Positions 11,101 through 24,989 of a DNA stretch of 64,000 nucleotides are shown one piece after another. The stretch lies in assembly GCA_013396915.1 (NCBI GenBank), contig VWZL01003426.1:197253-261252 (forward strand), written 5' to 3'. This DNA comes from Stercorarius parasiticus. Its lineage: Eukaryota; Chordata; Aves; Charadriiformes; Stercorariidae. Under the pieces are notes generated by a model. It was not told the DNA's origin and searched no databases. It saw nothing but the letters and a program-made list of their open reading frames with translations. How positions within the stretch are numbered: the stretch's first letter is position 1; every line of letters starts with the position of its first letter. A program made the position numbers and the translations under genes.

Positions 11101-14100
11101 CACAGAAAAAAGAAAATTTCCTTGCTGTTTCCCCAGTCTCCCACTTTACTTGGCTAGCTTTAAATGAAAACTTGTGTGATTTACCTAATCTTCCACGAAA
11201 GAGTGATTTGCTAAAAGTGTATTATAGTACTAGAAACAACACAATCTCCCAAGCTAAGAAAAAAAAATATTAATAGAGCTACTACACCAAGAAAATTACA
11301 GAAGATGAGAAAAATATAAATCAACTACAAAGAAGGGGGCAATACAATCTCAACTGTGAACAAACGAAGCTCAGATCATAAGTGCATTTTTAGCAAGAAC
11401 TTCAGAGCTAGAGGAACAGACTGTAATTAGACCTCAAGGACAACTATCATACTAGACTTGCGAGGAATATCTTATATCCAAAGGTCACTTATCACACCAA
11501 GTACAAAATCAAATGGCAAGTAAAAATATTTTTTTTCAAAGTATACTTTCTCTACTTTCAGAAGCAAAAAAAATAGTAAAAAGTAAACAATAGAAAATGC
11601 TTTCATATATAAAACTGTAATTTCTACGTATTTAAAACTGCAACGAGTACAGCTGCATAGAGATTCTGCTCCCTCCCCCTTCTCCCCCAAGCCTCATTTG
11701 ATATCAGCTTCTCATGGGAAAGAGTAGATCACTTTCAAAACGGGTATTATTCTCAGAAATTGTTCCCTGATACAGATTAAACAGAGGAAACAAGAGCCAT
11801 GCGCTAAATGAAACAGTATTAGGGACAATAATACTAATCTTGAAAGAAATATATACATAATCTTATCTTTAAGTACCATTTTCACACAGAGAACCAGCAC
11901 ATCGATTTTTTATACATATATGCATTGAGATGTTTTCCGTTATTTGTAGGGGGCTTCTTTTTGTTTACTATCAATAGTAAATAAGACTATAGCCACAGAG
12001 CTTAGTGTCTCCCACTCCCTTTTGACTTTCATCTGTTGGAATTAGTCCTTTTTTATTATAAAGAATTCATGGATTCATGGCTGCCTTTAGATTTATTCAG
12101 AGTTCCTCCAGACCTTTACAAAGCCACCTTTGGCAAGTATCTGAAAGGACAGTGTCATCTTGAAGTTCAATGGCAATAGTTTAACTGCCCAAGCTCTCCT
12201 ACAACTTTTCAGGGAGGAAAAGTCTTCCTTCCACTCCTCAGTCTCCACAAAATAAGTGTGCTTCAGAAAACTGTCCAGATACACATAATCAAAGAGTGCT
12301 GAAACACTACTGTACAATGTACTATGAAGTAAAAAAAGGCAAGTTAATTCTTCAGTATTGGAAACATTACTCAGATGCCAGGTTAACACAGGAAAAAATA
12401 AAATCTGTAACACAAAACACTGTAGTAACAAAATTCTGTAATTGTTTTGTTAAGGTGCTTCTGAGTGCCTTTATGGTATCTTTATGATACTGACTTGTCA
12501 ATGCCCACCCTCATCATATCCCTACAGTACAGCATTAGGGTTAACTATACCCACTTCCATCCCACAACACACCTGAATTCACTTTAAGTCTAAATCTAAC
12601 TCTAAATTTGTTCTATTTATAAATACTCCAACTTGGTAAATTTATTTCTTTCCTGCAAGCTTTCGATTACAAAGAAAGCATATAGAGATTACAAAGCCAA
12701 TATTACAGAGACATAATAGCTTAAAGACACGAATTAGTAACCCTTTTAAAGTCTCATTTCCTTAGAAAAACAAACTGTGATCACATTACTGGCCTCTGTC
12801 AGACACAAACTTTTGAACGTAAAAGCAATTTCAACAAATATGGCAAAGGTTTGCAAGTATAAGCAATACTGTGTTCTGATGAATGGAACTAGAGAAGCCA
12901 CTCAAAAGAGAAACGACAAAGCAGTTACAACTGGTCCCCCAAATATCCCCCAAATCAGTCATCTGCTGGTTATTCAGCACCTGCATGATTCCTTATAGCC
13001 ACCACAAGACCCAAAAGGCCTGAAGAACCTTAATTCAGTATTCCAGTGCATAGCATGGTTATAAACTGGGAGCAGCACAAGCCTTGGTATGTGCATCAGA
13101 CAGACAGCGCTTGTAAGATGTAACTTCACCAGAACAGGGCAAATCAGATGATCTTTGCTATCTTTATATATCTCCCTGTTCCCCTGCAAACGCCACCAAG
13201 TTCTCTCACTTTGAATCTCATTCTCTTAACATATATTTCCCTTTCCATCCTATCTCCCTCATCTTCTCTAGCAAACACTTATTTTCCTTTTACTATAATA
13301 CGCTAAGGCAGCCTGAAGCAAACAGAAGCTGGCTCTGAAAAGATGTATGAAATCTAAGAATTGTCATCTTTCAAAAGTGATGCCATCCTAAAGTTTTCAG
13401 TGTGCTAGGTCACAATTGGTTTAAGTCAAAATGCCCCCTTTAGAATGGCCATAGATGTCTACCTAAGCTAACAATCACCCTTGTTAAGAGCATCTTATGA
13501 TTTTCACCTTCCCAAAGAGAACATGCCACAGCAACTGCTTTCAAGAACAGTTCCACATGAAATTTTAAATGCAGTCAAATCACAATTATCAGATCATAAC
13601 TTACCCAGAACACTGGAGTTGATTCTGCCCAGAACTACCCAGATTAATTACATTTTAAATAAACTCTTAGATATACCGCCTCAAACACAAAACACAACAG
13701 TGTTGCTTCATTAGCCAGTTCTCATCCAGCAGCACTGCAGCTTTCAGACAAAGCAAAGCTGAAGTTACCACACTGCGTGAACCCACGCTGTGCCCACAGA
13801 GAGAGCCACAGTTCCACGTTCACAAATGCTGAGTCCCTGCAGTACTATCTAGCAGTAGAAATTTGACCTGGACTACATGGGAATGTGAAATATACAGTTT
13901 GGGTTGGGTTATGCCAATGGTGGGAGAAGCAGCAGTATCACATCCAGCATGGAGTGGCATGGATACAGAGAAGTGTAAGACTACCATCAAACATTTAAGG
14001 AGCAGAACAAGCTTGCATCAGTTAAATACTGTGCAATACTGTAATGAAGGTATGGCTTTTTTGATCACACTAGTACAAAGTGATCTAAAATCAGCTTGTG

Positions 14101-17100
14101 GATGATGTGGCTGTGACTGGAATGAAATGGGCCAACCTGCACATTGCTCTGGCTTTGCTGGCCCAAGAAGACCCACCAGGAGTGTCAGCATTTTTAGCCC
14201 CCCAGCTGCTGAAGGGGCTCACTGAGGCCAGCACTGCACCGCAGGAATGCACAAAGCCTGCTCACGTCTGGTGCGATGTCCAGGCTGTTGCATTTCCATG
14301 GAAGCCTGAGTCCAGCAGGGTTTATCAGCTCTGCATCAACCTTAGTCAGGTCAGATGGAAGGCCTCTATGAAAAGAGCCATGTTATCTTTGCACTGTACC
14401 TCCTAACACTTGTAGTACCTAGGGATTTTCAGCAGCAAAGATACTGCAGCCTTCCCTCTCCAGGGAAAGGCAAGTTACATATTACTAAGGAAAAAAACCT
14501 ATAAAGCAATTTCAAAGCATTTGTGCCACTTGTTGGAGTTAAAAAAAAATAAAAATAGTAGTAGTCTTATTTCAGAGTCCTATTTTAATGCAGTATTGTA
14601 AATTGTCTCTGACTCCAAGATAAGACATAACAATTCTGGGAAGACTGCATTTTCATCTTTAATATAAAATTGTTATAGCGCCTCTTTTAATTAAAAAAAA
14701 CAACCCGGCTTAATTTATGTAGTATTCCCATACAATCAAGTCTCCTTGACATCATCAAAACATAGACTAGATGCAGAGAGTCAGGCTGCTCATCATAATA
14801 TCTTGACAATGGCCACTACAAGTTTCTTAAGGAATCAATTCAGGATTGGACAAGCATTGCATGAAACCAGAATTTCCTAGAAGTCACTAATTACCCCAAG
14901 GTAAATTTTGAAGCTAGGGCTGACACTGTCAATGCCAAAACTACTGCTTGGATAAAGGATTGCTTACCTTCAGTTTAAAATAGAGTACTTGCTTGCATTC
15001 CTTCCTTTTGATAACTTAGAAAATAATGTCACCACTTGAAAAACTCTGGTTTTGAACTATTTTTCTTTAAACACTCCACCTCTGGACTTTTCTAAAATAC
15101 CACTTTGAGGTGAAAACACAGAACTCCAAGTTTATCAAACTATTTTATAAGTAAAACAAAGATTTAATTGCACAAGGTTCCAGAACAAGGAACCAAAAGC
15201 TGAAGAGGTTTTCTATTACTCTTAATTAAAAGTAGCAAGGAATGCAAAAATTAAAATACGTACTCCAGGAAGCATTCTATTTTCAAGACAGAACCTTGCG
15301 AATTGGTTCAGCTGTACTACTTGGCAGACTATGAATCAGTTACAGAAAACAACAACAGCTTTTCTCCTACACCCAGAAAGAAAAGGCCAGAGCCCACGAC
15401 TGAGCCACCACAGCCAGTAAGGAGAACAGACTACCAGCAGATTTATAACAAAAGCACCTAATGACTGTGCTCCAGGTTTTAGGGACAAAATCTGTGAGAG
15501 GCAAATGTGATTAATTTATTTCTTACAAAGTATGTTTGAGCCTGCTTAAACAAAGAGATAAAATGGATAAATGGGCAATGGGTCATTATACTAAATGGAG
15601 CTTCAGGCAATTCGTTGAAGGCCCAAGAAGAGCTTCCTGAGCATTTGAGCTCCATGGCATTATTTGTTTTCATCAACACAGATGCAAGCAACCCTCATTC
15701 AAAAAGGAGAATAAAATACTGAGAAAGGATAGGCAAGCAGCAAAGTTGCATTCTCTTTCAACTTTCAAACATATGCTCAAATTTTGCACTCACTTTTGCT
15801 AGATAATCTGTATTTATGTACAAAGCCAACTCACTTTGGCACTGTTGTTATGACTTAGTGAGCTTCCAAGATAGTGATGAAAACTGATCTCAAATCTGAT
15901 CAACTTGACCAGACTCTATCTACTTAAAATACTACATCATCAGAGAAAGCATCGAGACTTAAGACTTCAGACACTTTGTGGTAAAAATTTAATTTCAAAG
16001 ATTAAGAAAAAAAAAAAGTAGAAAAAAGAAAAAAACCCCACAAACATAACCTATTTCAAACATAAGTAAACTAGTAATAGTGTATTCCTAACTGTGTAAG
16101 AAGTCAGAGGCTGGCCCATGCAGTGAAAAATTTACTGTACTGACCATCCTTAAACCAAGCCAAAGAACTTACTTTTATCCAGCTTTTGAGCTCACGCTCC
16201 CCACTGCTATCTTGTACTAGTTCCAAGAAGGAAAAATAAAGTTGTTCAGACTCTTGTATCAACTGATGACTGCTAGCCTAGAACATAATTCCACCATAAA
16301 CCTCTCCTGTCCAAAAAAACGGGCGCCTGAAAAGGGTGGCATCAGCTGTACTATGTAAGCCTTCCACAGAGACCATTTCCCAAATTCCCCAGTAGATTTT
16401 GATGTTCTGGCCCTTGTACAACTTTTCTGCAGTTGTCCTCCCTTGCAAACATGCCATTTCTAGCACTGTTCATAGCTTCTACAAGCAGAAAGAGTGTAGA
16501 AGTGAAAGCACTGTTGGTTTTGTTGATGCCCAGAATGAAACCTTATCATTAGATTTGCAAAAGATGACTCTGAAAAACACTAGTTTTTCAGTTCACACAC
16601 ACCCACATACACTTAAAAAAAAATTATTTCACTAGTGGTGAAAACAAAGGGGGTTGTATTGTAACTTAAGTAGAATTTAATAGTTACGTGTAACAAATCA
16701 ATAAACAGCCAACTGACCACTTCCTGAAAATGAAATTAAGCTCTCATTAAAAATTATTAAATCCCCCCCAAAAGAGTTGGGAAGCACAATAGAGAGATAA
16801 AGACAATGAGCGTTGCACAACACAGAATAAAGCAGACACACTAATACCATGTAATTTGTACAGTTCTTGTACCCCATGATTTCTTAGAGAAGGAACACAA
16901 AAGAGGCTAACAGACTACGTTCTCAGGAAAAATCCACTTGCAGCTTAAAAAGCTGACTCTTAAGTGTAGAGAAACACTTCACATTTTGAGGGCGCTAGTT
17001 TTACACAAAGAAATTAAAAGCAATGCACTTCTATAGCTGGAAGAATAAATAAAAAAAACCAAACACACCCCAAACTTTTTCAAGACTTGCAGAAAGCTCC

Positions 17101-20100
17101 AGTGCTTCAGTTGCTCTTCACAAACCTGCCACAAGCAACTACAAGAAATTATCCTTGTCTGCTCATTAGCACAGCAGGTATGGAAGCAGCACATTCTCAG
17201 CTATTAAGGAATCTATGCAGTACTTAAGAGCAGTGTATATAGTAAGCCTTTTGGCTAACATATTTAAGACCACAGTGCCCTGCTTCACTTTAATTTTCAT
17301 CCTAAACTTTTCCCTGTTCCTTTATACAATTACACAGATTAAAAACTCTCAAGTGGAATTCAATTAATAAAATAGTGCAAAGAATTTGAGGCTTCTTCAA
17401 TCTAGCGCGAAGAGAGGCAAAAAAAGCTTTGCCAATCACTTCCTAGACAGGAACTGGTGATCTGCATGGACGCTGATCTAGATAGAAATCATGCCTCAAT
17501 TGTCATGTGTTGTTGAAGTCTTATTTACAGACCTTCTACAAATTAGCTAAATAAAGGTCAACACTAAAAGGCGCTTTTTCCACAAGGACTTTTTCTGACA
17601 AGTTTCAACTTCTTCAACCAGTTGTTCCCGCACTAAGTCTCCCAGGGGAGTTCTGTACATACTCATACGAGTACATATAGGTAAACAGGGCAAGTATTTC
17701 CTCTTCTAATATTACCTGAAAATAGCTATAATGCATTTGCATCAAATTTCCTCAAGAAGTTCACCTTTCACCATACATGCCAGATCTGGAAAATCCCAAA
17801 AGTAACACTTTGTAAAACTACAAATAAGCTGAGTATTGTAACCAAGTGTTAAGAAAACCACAGAGATCCTCGTAGTTCCATGTCCGTGTTTAGCATTCAG
17901 ACCACAAAACAATTCCCATACAATGAAAGGAAGAAAGTAAAAAGAATGGCTTCTCACCTCTTCACAGATTAGATTCTGGTAACTGCCAATTTGCTACACA
18001 AAATGAAAAAAAGTTACCACAACATATGCTTAAACAACAGAAATTAAATGGCCACAACTATGTTTAATTGCAGCACGCTATTGTTAGTATAAGCAGCATT
18101 CAGTAATCATCACAATCACTTGCTCCTGAGGATGGTAAGATTATTTTTCAGGTTGTCACAGCATCCTGACAACTATAAATGCATAGCTTAGCCTGCAAAA
18201 ATCCTTACTTATTAGCTACCCAAGCTGGTAAAACTAACAGATGAGCTACATTAAAAAAAGGAATGAAAAAAAAAGTACATCATAAGAACTATTCTATACA
18301 GAGAATCTTTCCCTCACTAAGAAACTCTCTTCTATACAGTGGGAGACTTAAGGACTTGTTGGAAGCACCAAGACACGAATGTAAGCACTGCCATCTTCCA
18401 CATGCAACTTCTGACTGTGATATTTCTCATCTTTTCTGAATCAGACCTGAACAGTCAACAAGAGAATATTTCCTTCTATTATGGAAGCTTGTTAAAGGAA
18501 ACAGTAATATGAAGACACGGAACTATAAATAAAGCAATACTGAAGAATTAGAGCACGGTGGAGGATAGAGAGAAGAACAGAAAGAGCATCCGAGTAAGCA
18601 GAACGGAAACTGAGAAATGGAAAAAAAATCACCCGTACAGAAAAATAACAACTTAGAAAGATAACAGAAGAGTTGCAACAAAAATGAGGTGCAGGACAGA
18701 GTATGAATACGATCAAGTATTTAGATGAAACTAAATACTCAAAGAATAAAATACAAGAAATAATAGGAACCAAGTAGTAAACACTGCTCTCCCCTTGCAA
18801 TCTCTAAAATGCCAAATTGCAGACCGCTCATCACTTGTCCACGGAATATGATTCCAGGAAGCAAGATCTGCTTTTCTGACTCAATGTTACTTGAACACAG
18901 GAAGACAGAGGCAAACTGCAGTGACACAGAGAAATCAAAATAGCGAGGAATTAAAACCACAAAGTGAACAGTCAGAATTAACAATGAAGAAATCTATTTC
19001 CCTGTTTAACGTGGAAGAAAAAAGTAAAAAAGAATTCTACAAATTAAAAGAAAGAGTGAGTCTCATAATTCCCTGAAGCCATGCAAGTGCCCCCATGGAT
19101 GACAAAACAGTTGGTCCCTCCAAAAGCCAATGGATCACCCCCGAGTCGGGCAGACGGATGCGGGGCCAGCGTCTGCTCTCCAAGGTACTGCCCCTTCCTC
19201 CGCAACTCACAATTACCAGCCCAAGCACCCTCTCACCAGTAACGTCCCACGACACTTCAAACCACATGAGCATCTAAAGATACTTAGAACAGCTAGTCTC
19301 TCACTGTCAACATCCAGGATAGCCTAAAACACATTATCTTGGACACATCCCAGGAATTGCTTGGGACTTCCGTAACTTGAAAACTATCCCGATAGAGGAA
19401 AAGCCATAGAGCACCAAAAGGTATGAAAAAAAGAAAATTAACAGGAAGTTTTCCTACACTGGGAATTAGATAACTTCAAGTTCTACACTAGTCAAGTATC
19501 TTTTAAAAAAAACAAACAAAAAATCAAAGCAAGGGATGTTTTTCTTTCTTTCTTGAATTTCATTGAAGTTATTCACATAACTAAGCAGGAATATAACTGT
19601 AGATTCTGTGCAGGCCCCTTACTGGGAAGGCTGAGAGCATCTACAGCATAAGATTTGAGAATCTCTACTACAAAGGAATTAGTTTCCTTAATATTACATG
19701 TGGTAACTAATGTGAGGATGTTAGCTTCCTTGCTTTCTTAAGCTTTAAGGATATTGTAACAAGTACTTATCCAACATAACATTTCCCTACATACAAAGAG
19801 AAAGATCTCAGTAAATACATGTCAACTGTCCGTAACTCACAACAAACTCGGCAGAATGGGATTTACGTAACTGATCTTCAACATCAGTGATCAAGCAGCT
19901 TGAGAAATGAGAAAGAACCAGTCTTCAGCAGCCTGAACAGGAAAAGTTTCAGGACAGAATCATTTTTGATCACATCAAACAACGTGAACCAAAATCACTG
20001 CACAGAACAAAAGCTGAAATATCTTTCTAAAAATAGAAGACTTTTAGCTGTTAAAGTCACAGAGTTTTCCCTTCAACTGCTTTACAAACAGCAAGTTAAA

Positions 20101-21920
20101 ACTACTTTATCTTAGAGTCACCTTCCCTTTTGCTTTAGAAAGTTCACCCTTAGAAAGCATACAAGTTCCTCCTTTCAGTTTTTTTTCTCTGGTTACTCTG
20201 ATTCATTTGGAGTAGCACTTCACCACAGTCCATGATAACTGCAATTTGGCAATACTGCTACGAAGGAAAAGTTATTTCCACTTTCCTCTAAGTCTGGCTG
20301 CTCATCTCCTTGAAAACGGTCAAAGACAAAAGTAAACATGAAACAGTCACTGAATTCGAATTTTATGAACAATTGAGCTTCTTTTCTTCATCAGGAGACA
20401 GTAAGATTTAGGGTAATGTAATTAATAAAGTTGGGCAGTTACCCCCATAACTCCTCCATAGAGTCTCTGCAGAGGTTCTGAACATGGAAATATCATCTAA
20501 GTGGAAAGAAAACAGGAACCTCTAAAAAAAAGGCAAAAAAAAAAAAGTGCACCATGCAGAGACGACTGTTTTACAGTTTTGCACAAGAGGAATCATCAAA
20601 CAGTCAAATGGAACACCAGATCTGCACTAAACACTAGGGGTAGTCAAACAATCAGTACTGAAACTTATAGGCAACCACTGCACAAGTGACAGCAGCTCTT
20701 GTGGACCAAGTGATGTTAATTATGCAATATTTGTAACAATCTTCTTATAACATATATTCAGTATCTAAAGTAATACATGAATATTTACAGCATATTCATC
20801 CTCTCCAGATCCCAAAGAGCAAACTGAATGCTGCAACGCTCTGGAATACTTCGATTTCTTATCTACCTCAAGGTAAACATTGCCTCACTGAACTTCTAAG
20901 TCTACTCTTTATACTTCCTAGATGCCAGAGTTACATGACAAGAAGTCAAGTCAAGCATCTTCAGCATCCAAATTCAGGGCTATCCTGAAGCTATATGAAT
21001 AGTCAAACACGCCAGACCCAATCAGCTGACAGTGAAAACGGACGGAAAACTGTAATATTAGTCTACATCCAACTCTTGTGCTTAAGTACACTGAGTTTTT
21101 TGTTTTGGGTTTTTTTTTTATGTTTTACTAAAGGTTTAAGAGAAAATGCAACGAGAAAAATGGCCTGCAAGTTTGTGTAGTAGAATAATACCTGGAAGCC
21201 TCTACTCATCAATGTGAACTCATTTTATAAGGTTTCAGAGCTGCTAGGAAAAAAAATTAAATGGACTAAAGAGGTAATAATAGAAGCAAGTGAAGCAGAA
21301 TGCCGGGAAGAAAACAAACCTAATTCCCAGAAACCAAGAACTGGGAATAACCTAGGCGTACCAAAGTTACCTAAACCCATAACCGCCACCGTATAATAAA
21401 ACCTATTTATCCATGCTGTAATTTTTTTTTCTTACTTTTATAAAAACCAAACCAAACAAAAAGAACAAAACAGATCTCAACCAAAACCATCTACAGAGTT
21501 CTAAGTCAACATACAGCAACACCAGTTGCAGTCCCAAAGGGAAGCCTCTTAGGCAACCAAGACCAGTCAGGCTCTCTGGGACATGCCACAGCCAAGACTA
21601 CAAGCACAACTGACTCACAACCAGTCTGAGAACTAGATTTCCACTTTAAGCTAAGAAAAAGCACTCCCAGGCACGCAATGACAATCTTACACTCAAGAAA
21701 CACTTATCACGGAGCATCATGTACTCTCTACTTTGAGGTGAAGCCTGTGTAAGTGTCCAGTGATAGCATGGTTCTATACGTAGTTCAAACTGTTACTGTG
21801 GCTTCAGGTGTGACACAGCGACCTGCAAAACTGTGGGTGTAAAAGACTTGAGATGGAAAAATCCATGTTTAATGTTACATTTCTGTATTTTCTGGATTAC
21901 TTTAGGGTTAAGACTATCTG

Positions 21921-22000
21921 GATATCTGCACAGTGCCTGGCAAAACAGAACTATCCTGATCAGGGCCTCTGGACCACAGCGTAATGTAAATATTACTAAA
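21921..22000 (+). repeat. Possible old interspersed-repeat tail
   Basis: The stretch containing CAGTGCCTGGCA, TGATCAGGGCCTCTGG and GCGTAATGTAAATATTACT resembles the 3' tail of an ancient repeat that I recall as common in reptile genomes. The match is from memory and diverged, so the family is not named. It overlaps a 136-codon minus-strand open frame, which supports that frame being a chance product. Confidence 0.35.
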
Positions 22001-24989
22001 GAACAAATGAAACTCAATATAATCCCTCCTAGACTGACAAGAGCTGGCATCCAAAGAAACCAAGGAATGCACAGTGTGTCAATATCAGGGTTCATTTTGG
22101 GATACAGTATACTGTAAATTAACATTAAAGCATATGATGTCCTCCACACGTTTCTCCTGTATAAAGTGGGTACATTTAAATGAGCCCCTATAATTAATGC
22201 CATGAGAATCTGTTCTTAAGTCTTTGATAAATAAGTGCCCTTATCTTTAAAAGTAAACAATTGTGTCTTCCTTTTTTTTTTTTCTTTCTATTTAAGGCTA
22301 ATAAAAGTGTTTACGTTGTGGAAGATTATTTCAGAAATCAGACCAAACTTTATAAAGACTTTACTCCTATTAAACCCCTGCCTGGGAAAACATAAGTGAT
22401 GCTAACATACCTAGAACACTCAGCGAGAAATTGTAGACTGTTTACTCTGAGTGAACAACAGATTGTCTTGCCATGCAAAAACTGCTTTAAAGCCTGGACA
22501 TTTCATAGAGGAATAGGTGTTTTACTGAGTTCCTGGGTCAAATAATAACTTGAAACTACTGCTGCTTCTCAGGAAATAAGTTCAAGATCAGGGAATTTAC
22601 TGGGTTTCAAACTTCATATCAAATGCCGAAAAGAAAGATGCTGCAAGAGGAAAAAAAAAAACCAAGCAAACCCAACATTGCTGCTTCTGTCCATAAAACT
22701 TTGCCTGCTTCTCACACTTAAGCGTAGCAATGAAGCTTTGTGTTAAATATATATGTGCTTACATATGGATCTAATGACCAAAAAATAATTTCAAACTACA
22801 GGTTTCCAGTTCCATAAGACCTCAGATGGCTCTTAGGAGTTCCACAGAAGCAAGCCCATTGACTATCTGTTACAAAACCAGGCCTAGGGACCTGGCATCT
22901 TGTAATGAAATGAGCTCTAGCAAGACATAACCCTGGGCCTACACAAGATCACTGCTAGACAAAAGCTCCAGCTCTGCATGTTGTTATGGGGTGTGGATTA
23001 ATATTGTAGCAGTTTACAGTGGGACTAATATGCTGATAATAAGAATATGCCTGGCTGTTTGCAGAATTGTTAAATTCCATCCTTCTGTCATCCATAAATT
23101 GGTAACTTCTGAAGAAAACCAGAGCTTCCCACGTGTTCTTTTCAAAACAGTACATTAAAGAGTTGTTAGTCAATTCACTTTCTAAGTGACCTGTCATACA
23201 ATTGATACCAAATAATTATTTTGTAAACATCAGGGTAAACAAAGACAAAGGGCGGTATGTGTTCTGTGTAAAAATATTTAGTTTAGCAAGAAATTTCTAA
23301 AACAAACTAGATTATGTTTCCTGGACCTCTTTCAAAACACTGTTTCAGTAGTTTCAGTGAAGAGGTGATCCCAAATGCTCAGCGGGCAGAAAAGGAAACT
23401 GCTGGCAGTCTCTGGCTCACACATTTTGGGCATGACCTCATTCTTTACTACCACTTTTCATTTTTGCTGCAGTGTTTTAAAAACCAAGGCTTGACATTAT
23501 CTTTGTATGTTACCTTTAATTATTACCTAAGAAATGCAAAAAACACAACTTGAAGTTATAAAAGAAAGCATACCTCCCTCATAACTCATTCTCATACAGT
23601 GAGAAGGTAGGTGGCACGCACAATGCACCATCATATATGCTTTTGTATCCAAACACACACACAAAATAGTTATGTTTATTTAAAGTGTGCCAAACCTAAT
23701 GTTATCTGACCTGCTTTTTTGTAAGTTAACTATATAGCAACAGTAGTGCATAATTTCCCAAATAAATTTAACTTAAAGCGCCAAATTTCCTTTTCATAAA
23801 TAGCAGGTTTATATCTTACGCTATACAGAACCATTAAATCATCCATACCCTAGTTATATATTTTTTAAAAATTGTTAAAGTGATTTAAGATATTGCTTTA
23901 TCTATAAGGGAATATCCAGCTGCCCAATTACCTTAAAATGGTTCTGAAAATAAATTCATACTGGTATTGCAGAGATTTCTTGAAATATCAAATTTAATGT
24001 TACAACTTTTTTCTGTTTGATCATACCAATCTTGATCAAGTTTAAACAATGATTATTTATCAATCTATCAAAACTAAGCAAAGTTATCTCTTCCAACAAT
24101 CAGTTGTCATCAGTATACCATTAATAGTTTAGTCTTATTTTGAACCTACTGTTTAAATAAGCATTCAATCTATAGTACCAGCATATTCTCGACCTCTCCA
24201 GTTGAGAAAGATAAGATATACATGCTAAATTAAGTAAACATCACAAAGATTGTTCAAAACAAGATATTGGAATTGCAAGCTTAGCCAAACTTGGCAAACA
24301 ATTTTAACAACCCAACAGTTCTCCAATGTTAACCTTTTAATCTGATTTATTCCAGCCTCTGGGGTCTCCTGAAAGTTAGTTTTACACATACATATTTACT
24401 TTTCAAATAAAACGCTGGCCATCACCTGAATATCATATTTCCCCAGCAAGAAAGACGCCAACATTCAACTATCGTAGTATCTACTCATACATCTTAGGAA
24501 AGAACACGCACCACGTGCAACTGGGCCTCACAAGAGTTAAGGAAAAGAAAACTCTATCCAAATCCTGCCCTAGGAAGCATTCTATGCCTCACTTTATTGG
24601 AATACAATTTGCCTCTAAGCAGACTGCAGCGTGCAACCAGGAAAAATGTTTAAGACTGGAGATAGCTAAACTTCCCGCTAATCACAAACTTCAACTGTTA
24701 TGTTCGTTAAATTCCTCGGCATCTCTGGAAATCATGGTTTTTAGCCTTTGTTGATGAAGCAGTGCACAGAGAGGAGTCCCGGGGAAGCAGGGAAGGTACC
24801 TTGCCTAGCAGGGAGGGCCGAGAGCAGGTTCCCAGGGATACCCGAGGCCTACTGCATAGGGGTAAAGGGGATTTCGTTCCTCTAATAGAAACGGATCCCA
24901 GCGGTGCCGGGAGAAGAATACCTGCCGTATTAACCCTCCCGGCTCTTTAGGGAACACTTGTAAAGAGAAAACTTCGGAAAGAAGCAAGA

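Noticed and set aside
12535..12545. Telomere-like TTAGGG unit
   Set aside because: A single unit with no tandem array; expected by chance.
21793..22203. 136-codon minus-strand open frame with hydrophobic stretches
   Set aside because: It overlaps what looks like an old repeat tail, has no recognisable domain or splice context, and lies inside an intron.
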